Shown piece after piece: positions 56,510 to 64,000 of a stretch of 64,000 bases of DNA. The notes under the pieces were generated by a model. The model saw only the letters and a list, made by a program, of their open reading frames with translations, ran no database searches and was not told the origin of the DNA. Origin of the DNA: an uncultured Eggerthella sp. (GTDB lineage Bacteria > Actinomycetota > Coriobacteriia > Coriobacteriales > Eggerthellaceae); the NCBI GenBank assembly GCA_900538545.1, contig UPYK01000007.1:1-64000 (forward strand), read 5' to 3'. The position numbers were made by a program, and so were the translations under genes. Each line of letters begins with the position of its first letter. Within the stretch, counting starts at the first letter, position 1.

Positions 56510-56541
56510 AGGGCTCCTTCGTTCGTTTGAGCACTACACTA

Positions 56542-56557
56542 CCACAAGATGTTGTGT
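56542..56557 (-). promoter_or_regulatory. Candidate NrdR box upstream of nrdR
   Basis: On the minus strand the 16 bases read ACACAACATCTTGTGG, matching 13 of 16 positions of the NrdR consensus ACACWATATATWGTGT. They lie just downstream of a TATAAA-like -10. NrdR boxes usually come in pairs; I see no clear second one. Confidence 0.45.
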
Positions 56558-56630
56558 TTTTATACACCGCGCCCCTAAATAAGACGATCACTGAGGTTGA
56601 AAGGTTGAAGTAACAGTGGAAGACTGAGCA

Positions 56631-57038
56631 TTATACCCCGAACACGATCAACAAGAAGGCGGCAACACCGGTTGCTGTGAACCCTTTTGCAAAGGTGATA
56701 AGATCGTCCCTGCGATAGCGATTCACACTCTTATGCGCCTGGGATTCTTTACGGAAAAGATCGCGCAAGATCCTATTATGCTTGATGCGAACGAGCGCCT
56801 TATTCGGCAGCGAAAGAGTATCTTCGAGCAAAGTGGAATAAGTGAGGGATCCATGAGAGCTGCTCAAGGTCTGATGTGCTTCCTTGCACACGTCGTCGAA
56901 ATCGATGATAATAGCGCGTTCAGATTTAGCGCTGGTCATTGTGTGGAATTGAGGCTTGCCGTACACATCGAATTCTTCGAAATCTGCTTCTAGTGCGTTC
57001 GAACCATTAGTTAAGAATCTCTTATGCGCTTCGTTCAT
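56631..57038 (-). CDS. Small tail-anchored membrane protein, SOS-promoter driven (unrecognised family)
   Basis: 135-residue protein, not similar to a family I can name. A hydrophilic, charged N-terminal part (FEEFDVYGKPQFHTMTS, then ERAIIIDFDDVCKEAHQTL) and a basic stretch (RIKHNRILRDLFRKESQAH, NRYRRDD) lead to one hydrophobic segment at the extreme C-terminus (GFTATGVAAFLLIVFGV). It should therefore be a tail-anchored membrane protein with a cytoplasmic body (inference). It is divergent from lexA, and its promoter contains an SOS-type box. The order nrdR, this gene, lexA equals that of the SOS division inhibitors DivS (Corynebacterium) and Rv2719c/ChiZ (Mycobacterium), but it has no LysM domain. 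ATG 57038 was chosen because the predicted transcript starts near 57073, after the upstream ATG at 57095; AGGAAG lies about 10 bases ahead. Confidence 0.8.
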   Translation of the reverse strand: MNEAHKRFLTNGSNALEADFEEFDVYGKPQFHTMTSAKSERAIIIDFDDVCKEAHQTLSSSHGSLTYSTLLEDTLSLPNKALVRIKHNRILRDLFRKESQAHKSVNRYRRDDLITFAKGFTATGVAAFLLIVFGV

Positions 57039-57060
57039 AATTTGCTTCTTCCTCTTGCAT

Positions 57061-57074
57061 AGAACCTTTGTTCG
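57061..57074. promoter_or_regulatory. SOS (LexA) box 1, imperfect
   Basis: AGAACCTTTGTTCG differs at the first base and inside the N4 from the Gram-positive consensus CGAAC-N4-GTTYG. It lies in the spacer of the lexA promoter. Confidence 0.55.
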
Positions 57075-57088
57075 TGTATACTTTAAAT

Positions 57089-57102
57089 CGAACATCCGTT
57101 CT
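57089..57102. promoter_or_regulatory. SOS (LexA) box 2, near-perfect
   Basis: CGAACATCCGTTCT matches CGAAC-N4-GTTYG except for its last base. It fills the -35/-10 spacer of the minus-strand promoter and also covers the predicted lexA transcription start. Confidence 0.7.
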
Positions 57103-57116
57103 TGTCAATGAAAAAA

Positions 57117-57130
57117 CGAACAAATGTTTG
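57117..57130. promoter_or_regulatory. SOS (LexA) box 3, perfect
   Basis: CGAACAAATGTTTG matches CGAAC-RNRY-GTTYG at every position. It ends 14 bases before the lexA start codon and lies upstream of the minus-strand -35. Confidence 0.85.
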
Positions 57131-57144
57131 TATAGGAGAAACTA

Positions 57145-57771
57145 ATGGATTCACTCTCCAAAAGACAACAGCAAATATACGATTTCATCGAGTCTTATAT
57201 CGAACAAAAAGGTTTTGGTCCGACTGTCCGTGAGATCTGCGAGGCAGTGAACCTCTCCTCCCCTTCCACGGTCCATGTGCACCTTAAAACGCTCGAGGAT
57301 AAGGGTTACATCGTGCGCGATTCCTTGAAGTCGCGCTCGATCGCGCTCCCTCACAAAGAAGAAACTCAAACCCACGGCTCTGCTGCCTACGAGAATTCGA
57401 TCTCGCTTCCGGTGGTAGGTCGCGTTGCCGCTGGTGAGCCTATCCTTGCTGAGCAGAATATCGAAAACACGCTCACGCTTCCCACTGAATTGGTAGGCGA
57501 TTCTGCTTCATTCATTCTTTCTGTGCATGGGGATTCTATGATCGAAGTGGGCATCAACGATGGCGATTATGTGGTCGTCAAGGAGCAGCAAGTAGCGAAC
57601 AATGGAGAGATCATCGTGGCACTCATCGAAGACGGCGCAACCGTGAAGCGCTTCTATAAAGAAGCCGATCACATTCGTCTCCAGCCCGAGAACTCTTCTA
57701 TGGAGCCTATCATCGTGCGTGATTGTGCGATCGTTGGCAAGGTTGTTGCGGTCATGCGACGCGTGTACTAA
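57145..57771 (+). CDS. lexA: SOS repressor LexA
   Basis: 208-residue repressor-protease. An N-terminal winged helix (about residues 4-65: SKRQQQIYDFIESY, REICEAVNLSSPSTVHVHLK) is followed by the S24 domain. The self-cleavage site is Ala96-Gly97 (RVAAGEP), the nucleophile is Ser131 (HGDSMIEVGI) and the general base is Lys168 (GATVKRFYK). RecA on single-stranded DNA triggers cleavage. Three boxes upstream imply autoregulation. GGAG lies upstream with normal spacing. hflX follows convergently. Confidence 0.97.
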   Translation: MDSLSKRQQQIYDFIESYIEQKGFGPTVREICEAVNLSSPSTVHVHLKTLEDKGYIVRDSLKSRSIALPHKEETQTHGSAAYENSISLPVVGRVAAGEPILAEQNIENTLTLPTELVGDSASFILSVHGDSMIEVGINDGDYVVVKEQQVANNGEIIVALIEDGATVKRFYKEADHIRLQPENSSMEPIIVRDCAIVGKVVAVMRRVY

Positions 57772-57783
57772 TACCAGTTCAGA

Positions 57784-59082
57784 CTACTTTTCGCCTATAC
57801 GATAGCTGCTGAACTGCGCAGAGAGTTCCGGGGAAACGCGCAAGCTCATACGGGTGCCTTCTTCGGTGTATTCTTCCGCAAGGATCGAGCAGCGCTTATG
57901 CGCAAGAGATACAAGCTCGCCTTTTGTGAAGGGAATCAATACCTCCATCAATATCTGATGCGCTTCAGCAGCAAGTCCGATGCGTTTGATAAGCTCATCG
58001 ATGCCTTCACCTGTAAGCGTTGAGGTGAAGAGCGCATGAGGAAAGCGCATTCGATATGCGCTCAACTGCTCTTCATCGAGCAAGTCGATCTTATTGAACA
58101 CCTCGATGCGCGAAATCTCATCTGCATCGATCTGAGCAAGAACTTCATTTACCGTATCAATCTGCTCTTTGAAATTAGCATCTGATGCATCAACGACATG
58201 AAGGATGAGATCCGCTCCACTGATCTCATCGAGCGTTGATTTGAACGCCTCTACGAGTGTGGTAGGAAGCTTTTGAATGAATCCGACCGTATCGGTTAAC
58301 GTAAGTTCGCGCCCGTCGGGGATCACTAGTTTTCGGGTGGTCGAATCGAGCGTTGCGAAGAGCTTGTCATAGCTCAAGACTTCTGCGCCGGTGATCGTAT
58401 TCAACAAGCTCGATTTTCCTGCATTCGTATAGCCAGCCAAGGCAACCTTGAAGAGCCCTGAATGATAACGCTGTTTGCGTTGCAAGGTACGCGTTTTAGA
58501 GATATCAGCAAGCTCTCGCTTGATCGAGGTGATGCGCTTACGCACCATGCGACGATCGACCTCGAGCTGGCTTTCGCCCTCACCGAAACGCGATCCAACG
58601 CCACCGCCCATTCGGTTCGACGCGAGATGCGCCCACATGCCGCGCAAACGCGGTAGCAGGTATTCGTTTTGAGCAAGTCGTACCTGGAGGCGCCCTTCCC
58701 TACTGGTGGCATGAAGAGCGAAGATGTCTAAGATGAGCGCGGTGCGGTCGATGATCTTGATATCCTTGCCCACTTGCTTCTCGAGATTAGATTGCTGTGA
58801 AGGAGTGAGTTCGTCATCGAAGATGACCAGATCAGCCGCATAGGATCGGCACAGCTGCGCTACCTCATCAACTTTTCCTGAACCGATGAAGGTGCGAGGG
58901 TTAGGAGATTCTAGGCGTTGGAATGTTGTTGCTACCACCTCTGCTCCCGCCGTTTGTGCGAGTCGCTCCAATTCTGCAAGCGAAGACTCGGTTGGCCATT
59001 GTTGGTTAGGACGTTTGACGCCTACCAACACGGCCCGTTCCGCATAGTCTTGAGGGATCTTTTTCACATGAAGCTTTGTCAA
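57784..59082 (-). CDS. hflX: Ribosome-associated GTPase HflX
   Basis: 432-residue GTPase that splits stalled or hibernating ribosomes. The N-terminal HflX domain (RTFIGSGKVDEV, DELTPSQQSNLEKQ) and a basic helical linker (ESQLEVDRRMVRKRI) lead to the G domain with GYTNAGKSSLLN (G1), DTVGFIQKLPTTLVEAFKS (G3) and NKIDLL (G4). The start codon appears to be TTG with AAGGAG 12 bases upstream. It ends the spoVS-miaB-miaA-hflX run; the miaA-hflX pairing is common in bacteria. Confidence 0.94.
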   Translation of the reverse strand: MTKLHVKKIPQDYAERAVLVGVKRPNQQWPTESSLAELERLAQTAGAEVVATTFQRLESPNPRTFIGSGKVDEVAQLCRSYAADLVIFDDELTPSQQSNLEKQVGKDIKIIDRTALILDIFALHATSREGRLQVRLAQNEYLLPRLRGMWAHLASNRMGGGVGSRFGEGESQLEVDRRMVRKRITSIKRELADISKTRTLQRKQRYHSGLFKVALAGYTNAGKSSLLNTITGAEVLSYDKLFATLDSTTRKLVIPDGRELTLTDTVGFIQKLPTTLVEAFKSTLDEISGADLILHVVDASDANFKEQIDTVNEVLAQIDADEISRIEVFNKIDLLDEEQLSAYRMRFPHALFTSTLTGEGIDELIKRIGLAAEAHQILMEVLIPFTKGELVSLAHKRCSILAEEYTEEGTRMSLRVSPELSAQFSSYRIGEK

Positions 59083-59120
59083 AGCAGATAGATTCTCCTT
59101 AGTTGGTCTTGCATTATATT

Positions 59121-60131
59121 CTAACGTACGAGTAGACTGGACGACTCTTGCCGATAGCGTTCACAGATGATCGCGGTCATCTGCTCTACGGAAAGATCGT
59201 CTGCGTTAAGAGGGATCAAGCGCCCGTCGCGCCTGAACCACGAGCGCTGCCGCTTAGCATAGCGTCTTGTAGCGGTTTTGATCTGTCGAAATGCCTCATC
59301 AAGTGTGATCTCACCCTTTTCATAGGCGATGATCTCCTTATACCCGATAGCCTTAGGGGCTGTGAGCGCTTCCTCGAAACCGCGAACCATAAGTGCCTCA
59401 ACTTCTTCAACGAGTCCCTCTTCGCGCATCATGTCCACACGAGCATTGATGCGCTCAGCAAGGATGAATGGGTCAACCTCAAGGAAGAACCGTATGGAGG
59501 GTACCGCTTCAGGAAGTGATCTGATGTTCTTCACCTGATCAGCATAAGAAACGCCTTCTTCATGCATCTCAAGCGCGCGGATCACGCGTTTGAAGTTATT
59601 CGGGTGGATGAGCTTGGCTGCAGCAGGATCCTTTTCGTTGAGCATGTTCCATAAGGCTTCATTTCCCTGTTGAGCCTGAAGAGCTTCATAATGAGCGCGC
59701 AACGGGTTATCGTCTTGCTCGCCTTCAGGAAAACGCATGTCTTCGAGTGCAGCCTGGACATAGAATCCCGTACCACCTGAAAGGATAGGAACTTTATTGC
59801 GTGTGGCGATGTCCCTGAATGCTGCGCGCGCCTGATCTTGAAAAAGCTGCGCCGAATAGGACTGGCCGGGATCAACGATGTCGAGCAGGTGATGCTTTAC
59901 GAGGCGCTCTTCGGGCTTCAGTTTTGCGGTGCCGATATCCATGAAACGATAGATCTGCATGGAATCTGCGCTCACCACTTCCCCATCGAGCTCAAGCGCT
60001 ACCGACTGAGCAAGCGCTGACTTGCCTGAGGCTGTGGGACCGACGATCGAAACAACGAGCGCATCGTTTATGATTCCCGCTTGAGGTTCAGAAGAGGCGC
60101 TGTTGAGAGGATGCTGCAGAGAATGGGCCAT
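59121..60131 (-). CDS. miaA: tRNA dimethylallyltransferase
   Basis: 336-residue enzyme adding the isopentenyl group to A37 of tRNAs that read UNN codons. It has the P-loop GPTASGKSALAQ, DSMQIYRFMDIGTAK, LSGGTGFYVQA and the C-terminal KTATRRYAKRQRSWFRRD. It starts 3 bases after the miaB stop, so the two consecutive steps of ms2i6A synthesis are coupled. The N-terminus is about 25 residues longer than usual; no better internal start is seen. Confidence 0.95.
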   Translation of the reverse strand: MAHSLQHPLNSASSEPQAGIINDALVVSIVGPTASGKSALAQSVALELDGEVVSADSMQIYRFMDIGTAKLKPEERLVKHHLLDIVDPGQSYSAQLFQDQARAAFRDIATRNKVPILSGGTGFYVQAALEDMRFPEGEQDDNPLRAHYEALQAQQGNEALWNMLNEKDPAAAKLIHPNNFKRVIRALEMHEEGVSYADQVKNIRSLPEAVPSIRFFLEVDPFILAERINARVDMMREEGLVEEVEALMVRGFEEALTAPKAIGYKEIIAYEKGEITLDEAFRQIKTATRRYAKRQRSWFRRDGRLIPLNADDLSVEQMTAIICERYRQESSSLLVR

Positions 60132-60134
60132 GGT

Positions 60135-61496
60135 TTAAACGAGATGACCTTTGAGATACCAGGTTCGAGCTTCGTCGATCTTGACTGGCACGATCGTGCC
60201 CAAGAGCTGTTCGAGCTTGACCCCTGAAGGAAGCGGAGCGTGGACCGTCTGATTCTTAGGGCTCTTACCTGCAAGAATGGATGGATCGCGCTTTGAAGTG
60301 CCTTCGATCAAGACAGGAACAGTGGCTCCAAGATCTGCCTGATTGGCGCTAAAGGCACCCTGTTGTACGAGCTCAACTAACCGATCGAAACGATCCTGGA
60401 TCTCTTCATGCGTAGAGGTTGGTGCAAGCTCAGCTGCAGGTGTCCCTTCACGCGGAGAATAGAGAAAGGTGAATACCTGGTGATAGCCAACCTGTTCGAT
60501 GAGGCTATAGGTATCGAGGAAATCTTGCTCGGTCTCTCCCGGGAATCCAACGATAACATCAGTGGAGAGCGCGATATCAGGGCGCGCAAGTCGCAATTTG
60601 TCGATGAGCTCAAGATAGCGCTCGCGCGTATAGCGGCGATTCATCTCATGAAGGATCGCGTTGGATCCTGATTGAACCGGGAGATGCAGTGCAGGCATGA
60701 GATTGGGAAGCTCGCCGAACAGGGCGATCACTTCATCGGTCAGATCTTTTGGATGCGACGTGGCAAACCGCAAACGCTCGATGCCCGTATCTGAAACGCG
60801 TTTGATAAGTTCGCTGAATTGCGGTGAGCCATAGAGATCGCGCCCATAAGAATTCACATTCTGCCCTAGCAGCGTGATCTCCTTCACGCCTTCGCTGACG
60901 AGCGAACGCGCTTCAGCGATGATGTCTTCGACCGTGCGGGACTTCTCGCGTCCGCGCACATAAGGAACGATGCAATAGGTGCAGAAATTATTGCACCCAA
61001 TGGAGATCGGAAGCCATGCTGACCAGGGAACCTCGCGGCTCGTAGGCAAGCAGGTAGGAAATTCATCAGCAGCGTCGAGCACTTCAACAGCAGCGGTATG
61101 GCCAGCGATCGCTTGCTTGAGAAGCGATGGAACGCTCGAGAGGTTGAAGGTGCCGAATACGGCGCTCACGTGGGGCAGCTCCTCGATCAGGTGCTCACCC
61201 TCATGCTGTCCGATACAACCCCCTATGCATATGATGCGCTCTTCAAGGTCGGAATGAGCAGGAAGCTCTATGTTCTTAAGAGAAGCAACTTGACCTTTGA
61301 GGCGTGTTTCTGCTGCTGCACGCACACAGCAGGTCATATAAACGACGATCTCGGATTCTTCGATCGAATCGACACGGCGTGCACCTTCAGCTTCGAGCAT
61401 ACCAACGATGCGTTCTGAATCGTGCTTGTTCATCTGACACCCGAAGGTGATCACATGAAACGTGCGGTTTTGGAGCGAGGATGGAACAGGAGTCAT
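60135..61496 (-). CDS. miaB: tRNA-2-methylthio-N6-dimethylallyladenosine synthase
   Basis: 453-residue radical-SAM methylthiotransferase acting on the MiaA product. The auxiliary cluster cysteines are in TFGCQMNKHDSERI, VYMTCCVRAAAE and CIGGCIGQHEGE. The radical-SAM motif CNNFCTYCIVPYVRG is followed by the SAM/TIM-barrel core, and a C-terminal TRAM domain closes the protein. ATG 61496 has AAAGGT 6 bases upstream; the frame is open further up but overlaps spoVS there. Confidence 0.96.
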   Translation of the reverse strand: MTPVPSSLQNRTFHVITFGCQMNKHDSERIVGMLEAEGARRVDSIEESEIVVYMTCCVRAAAETRLKGQVASLKNIELPAHSDLEERIICIGGCIGQHEGEHLIEELPHVSAVFGTFNLSSVPSLLKQAIAGHTAAVEVLDAADEFPTCLPTSREVPWSAWLPISIGCNNFCTYCIVPYVRGREKSRTVEDIIAEARSLVSEGVKEITLLGQNVNSYGRDLYGSPQFSELIKRVSDTGIERLRFATSHPKDLTDEVIALFGELPNLMPALHLPVQSGSNAILHEMNRRYTRERYLELIDKLRLARPDIALSTDVIVGFPGETEQDFLDTYSLIEQVGYHQVFTFLYSPREGTPAAELAPTSTHEEIQDRFDRLVELVQQGAFSANQADLGATVPVLIEGTSKRDPSILAGKSPKNQTVHAPLPSGVKLEQLLGTIVPVKIDEARTWYLKGHLV

Positions 61497-61515
61497 GAAG
61501 ACCTTTCCTGTGGGT

Positions 61516-61821
61516 TTAGCGAGGAACAACGCTGAATCTGATCGCTGTGCGATACTCGCCATCGATCACGATGTCGGCGAAAGAAGGAATACAAACAATA
61601 TCGATGCCAACAGGAGAAAGGAAGCCGCGCGAGATCGCGATCGCTTTCACGGCCTGATTGACCGCCCCTGCACCAACCGATTGGATCTCTACGGGAACAC
61701 CATCTTTGATCATGCCAGCTACAGCACCTGCAACAGATGCAGGAGATGATTTCGAAGAAACCTTTAGACAATGGATCTCGGATGATTGTGGAGCTGTCTC
61801 TTGTGAATTCGATTGAGGCAT
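61516..61821 (-). CDS. spoVS: SpoVS-family protein
   Basis: 101-residue protein. About 15 polar residues lead into a compact Alba-like domain: LKVSSKSSPASVAGAVAG, then GAGAVNQAVKAIAISRGFLSP and ADIVIDGEYRTAIRFSV, all typical of the SpoVS family. In Bacillus it affects spore coat and septation. Related proteins occur in non-sporulating bacteria, where a nucleic-acid-binding role is likely. No other sporulation gene is in the window. GGAAAG is 8 bases upstream. The next gene, miaB, starts 19 bases after its stop. Confidence 0.93.
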   Translation of the reverse strand: MPQSNSQETAPQSSEIHCLKVSSKSSPASVAGAVAGMIKDGVPVEIQSVGAGAVNQAVKAIAISRGFLSPVGIDIVCIPSFADIVIDGEYRTAIRFSVVPR

Positions 61822-61940
61822 CGGTCGATCTTTCCAAGTTTGTAGTGCATCTAAACTGCTTTTATAGTGTGTGTTTATGATATTTTACCGATTCATAGAT
61901 AATTACGCAATCCTCGGCAAATTCAGGGTGCGAAACAGGG

Positions 61941-63056
61941 TTAATGCTCGGTCTCGAACGGAATGGTGATGGTGACCTTATCCGAGCCAGTCCGAACCTT
62001 CACGGCATCGGAACGCTTGAGATAATAATGCTCCGCTAAAGCATCGAAAGCCTGCTCAAGTGCTTTCTCAAACGTCTCATAGTCCTCTGGTGAAAGCTTG
62101 AGCTTGCGCTGTTCAGCATAAAGGCTCTTAGATGAACCATTCTCAGTCGCAGGATCTTGAGATTCAGAGGGCTTCGCGTTCTGTTCTCCTTCAAAGGACA
62201 ATTGCTCGATAAAGGGCTTGAGCGGAGCGATCTGATCGTCGAGGATGCGCCTGGCGCTACGCGAGGAAAGAGGCAATCCGATCTCAGCCGCACGTTCGCT
62301 GAAGGTGTCTGGATCGAAGATGTACTTCAAATAGTTGAGCACGGTTTCTCGCTCAGGATGAAGGTTCTTCGAGCTAGACCCATCTTCGCTCTCCTGCGTT
62401 GACGGTTCGTAATGAGAAAGGGTCGCGGCGATCTCCACTGGGCTTCCAAGGAAGATATCGAGGCTTCCTTGAGAATCGAGAGCGAATTCCATCACGATGC
62501 GCGCGATATTGCGCGGACCACGCATGATCTGCTCTCCCCGCTCATTGATATGAATATAAGGAAGCGAAGATTGGTCGATGCGTTCAGGCAGATGAGCCGT
62601 GAGCGCATGAAGCCCGAGAGAGGTGCCTGCATCACGCTCAGAGAAGAGCACGGAAGCTTCATCGACGTTTTCCTTGATAGAATAAAGCGCCATACCACGG
62701 CCGTGCACACCCCAGCGATCCTCGTGGAAGGTGTCGAGCTTCGAGGTGACAAAAGGCTCGAAAACCGTGGCATGCAAATGCTCTGGAATGCCCGATCCAT
62801 CATCAAGGACCGTAAGATAGCGACACCCCTGCTCTTTCCAGCTTGCGATGAAGATGGCGCTTGCATGCGCATCACGCGAATTGCGGAGCAACTCGAGCAC
62901 TACGTCCTCAAAACAGGTGATGTCCTGTTTAGCCTGACGTCGTTGCGCTTCTTTGGCGCGTAAACGAACGAAGCCATCCCCGAGATTCTCTTGAACCCGG
63001 AGATAGCTTTCGCCCGTGATATCTTCTATGAATGATGAAAGGTCATCGGTGCTCAT
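61941..63056 (-). CDS. Standalone GHKL-type ATPase (Hsp90/MutL-like fold)
   Basis: 371-residue protein with a Bergerat-fold ATPase in residues about 40-180: the N-box ELLRNSRDAHAS (Glu, Asn), G1 box DDGSGIP, a lid with EPFVTSKLDTF, and G2 box HGRGMALYSI. No histidine-phosphorylation domain, MutL endonuclease domain or topoisomerase domain follows. The C-terminal 190 residues are charged and helical (SSRSARRILDDQIAPLKPFI, then EDYETFEKALEQAFDALAEH). It lies between RNase Y and SpoVS on one strand, 30 bases from rny. I do not recognise a characterised orthologue. Function is unknown; a link to RNA decay or DNA/RNA binding is only suggested by context. Confidence 0.82.
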   Translation of the reverse strand: MSTDDLSSFIEDITGESYLRVQENLGDGFVRLRAKEAQRRQAKQDITCFEDVVLELLRNSRDAHASAIFIASWKEQGCRYLTVLDDGSGIPEHLHATVFEPFVTSKLDTFHEDRWGVHGRGMALYSIKENVDEASVLFSERDAGTSLGLHALTAHLPERIDQSSLPYIHINERGEQIMRGPRNIARIVMEFALDSQGSLDIFLGSPVEIAATLSHYEPSTQESEDGSSSKNLHPERETVLNYLKYIFDPDTFSERAAEIGLPLSSRSARRILDDQIAPLKPFIEQLSFEGEQNAKPSESQDPATENGSSKSLYAEQRKLKLSPEDYETFEKALEQAFDALAEHYYLKRSDAVKVRTGSDKVTITIPFETEH

Positions 63057-63086
63057 GGTTACTACCGAAAGCGCTCTGCAAAAGCT

Positions 63087-64000
63087 TTACTTAGCAAAAT
63101 CGACCGCACGTGTTTCGCGGATGACGACCACCTTGACCTGTCCAGGATATTTGGTTTCGCTCTGGATCTGCGCAGCGATGTCGTGAGCAAGGACCGTAGC
63201 ACGCGCTTCATCGACCTTATCGGGCGTTACGATCACACGCACCTCGCGGCCTGCCTGAATCGCATGAGTCTGCTCAACACCATCATAGGAATTTGCGATC
63301 TCTTCGAGCTTCTCAAGGCGCTTGATGTAGGATTCAAGGTTCTCCTTGCGCGCGCCTGGGCGTGCAGCTGAGACCGCGTCTGCTGCCTGTACGAGCACAT
63401 CGATGACGCTGGTGGGTTCGATATCGTTGTGATGTGCTTCGATCGCATGAACGATGGTCGCATCTTCGCCATAACGGCGAGCAAGATCGGCTCCGATGAC
63501 CGCATGGGAGCCCTCGACCTCGTGATCGATCGCTTTACCAAGATCGTGAAGAAGACCTGCACGACGGGCAGGAACCGGGTCAAGACCAAGCTCAGATGCC
63601 ATGATGCCGCAGAGATAGGCAACCTCAAGAGAGTGCGTGAGCACGTTCTGCCCATATGAGGTGCGATAGCGCAAACGGCCGAGCGTCTTCTCTAGCTCGG
63701 GATGAAGGTCATGGATGCCAGTATCGAAAGTGGCCTGAGCAGCAGCTTCCTTGATCTGCTGATAGACGTACTTCTTTGCCTTGTTGTACATCTCTTCGAT
63801 GCGAGCGGGATGGATGCGCCCATCAGCGATGAGGTTCTGCATCGTAACGCTTGCGATCTCGCGACGCACGGGGTCGTGCGAAGAAACGGTAACGCACTCA
63901 GGAGTATCGTCGATGATGAGATTCGTTCCCGTGATCTGCTCGAATGAACGGATGTTTCGTCCTTCACGACCGATGATGCGGCCCTTCAGATCGTCTGAGG
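63087..64000 (-). CDS. rny: Ribonuclease Y, C-terminal part (5' end outside window)
   Basis: Endoribonuclease starting mRNA decay in Gram-positive bacteria. The frame runs open through the right edge and is not closed by a start. The visible part begins in the KH domain ([18 protein letters not shown], complement of about 63940-63993), continues through [19 protein letters not shown], and contains the HD domain with [15 protein letters not shown] and the metal motif [20 protein letters not shown]. The N-terminal membrane anchor and coiled coil lie outside. The C-terminus [19 protein letters not shown] is the family end. The GHKL ATPase gene follows after 30 bases. Confidence 0.96.
   Translation of the reverse strand, partial: SDDLKGRIIGREGRNIRSFEQITGTNLIIDDTPECVTVSSHDPVRREIASVTMQNLIADGRIHPARIEEMYNKAKKYVYQQIKEAAAQATFDTGIHDLHPELEKTLGRLRYRTSYGQNVLTHSLEVAYLCGIMASELGLDPVPARRAGLLHDLGKAIDHEVEGSHAVIGADLARRYGEDATIVHAIEAHHNDIEPTSVIDVLVQAADAVSAARPGARKENLESYIKRLEKLEEIANSYDGVEQTHAIQAGREVRVIVTPDKVDEARATVLAHDIAAQIQSETKYPGQVKVVVIRETRAVDFAK

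Larger units (their letters stand above)
57055..57108. promoter_or_regulatory. Divergent lexA / membrane-protein promoters
   Basis: Plus strand: TTGCAT (57055-57060) and TATACT (57077-57082), spacer 16, for lexA. Minus strand: TTGACA (complement of 57103-57108) and TAAAGT (complement of 57080-57085), spacer 17, for the small membrane protein gene. The two -10 regions overlap, and each spacer holds a LexA-type box. Confidence 0.7.

Overview
The window is a dense bacterial chromosome segment of moderate G+C. It carries about 52 protein genes and no rRNA, tRNA or CRISPR array that I can see. The mix of genes suggests a low-oxygen-adapted Gram-positive actinobacterium, most probably in class Coriobacteriia. 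The evidence is: paired YhgE/Pip membrane proteins, class B sortase, L,D-transpeptidase, a four-domain ribosomal protein S1, cytochrome bd as the only visible oxidase, RNase Y, SpoVS, and a lexA region with Gram-positive type SOS boxes. The taxon is an inference from protein flavour and is not proven.

Layout. 1-8.6 kb: 3' part of a glutamate decarboxylase gene, two coupled YhgE/Pip genes, a flippase-like membrane protein and a cation-diffusion exporter. 8.6-16.8 kb: a WYL regulator divergent from a purine nucleoside phosphorylase-cydD-cydC unit, followed by cydA-cydB. 16.8-22.2 kb: ilvD-ilvB-ilvN-ilvC behind an isoleucine-type T-box leader. 22.2-25.4 kb: an accessory patch with a RhuM/Fic-like protein, a diverged second copy of the ilvC 3' end, and a secreted leucine-rich-repeat/cell-wall-binding protein. 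25.4-32.6 kb: serA, rpsA, mnmA, coaE, uvrB. 32.6-39.6 kb: a polyphosphate cluster (ppk1 and ppx divergent from a two-domain PPK2) and a sortase B. 39.6-43.2 kb: purM-purN-purH. 43.2-46.0 kb: a membrane J-domain protein and a second flippase-like protein. 46.1-55.4 kb: leuC-leuD-leuB-hisS, aspS, an L,D-transpeptidase, murI and rdgB. 55.5-57.8 kb: dut, nrdR, a small membrane protein gene and lexA. 57.8-64.0 kb, all on the minus strand: RNase Y (cut by the window end), a GHKL ATPase, spoVS, miaB, miaA and hflX.

How the parts fit. ilvDBNC and leuCDB supply branched-chain amino acids; leuA is not in the window. purMNH and PNP cover purine synthesis and salvage, rdgB and dut clean nucleotide pools, and nrdR and lexA control dNTP supply and DNA-damage response. 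The four cyd genes encode cytochrome bd and its assembly transporter. ppk1, ppx and PPK2 make, hydrolyse and use polyphosphate.

Most worth a second look: (1) a 135-residue tail-anchored protein between nrdR and lexA, driven by a promoter with an SOS box, sitting where other actinobacteria keep SOS division inhibitors; (2) a diverged duplicate of the ilvC 3' end next to a RhuM/Fic gene, a probable integration or recombination scar; (3) a SerA protein in which the family's catalytic Arg and Glu are both Gln; (4) an atypical Ile T-box; (5) a polyphosphate kinase with a disordered tail of about 320 residues ending in a basic aromatic motif; (6) a standalone GHKL ATPase between rny and spoVS.
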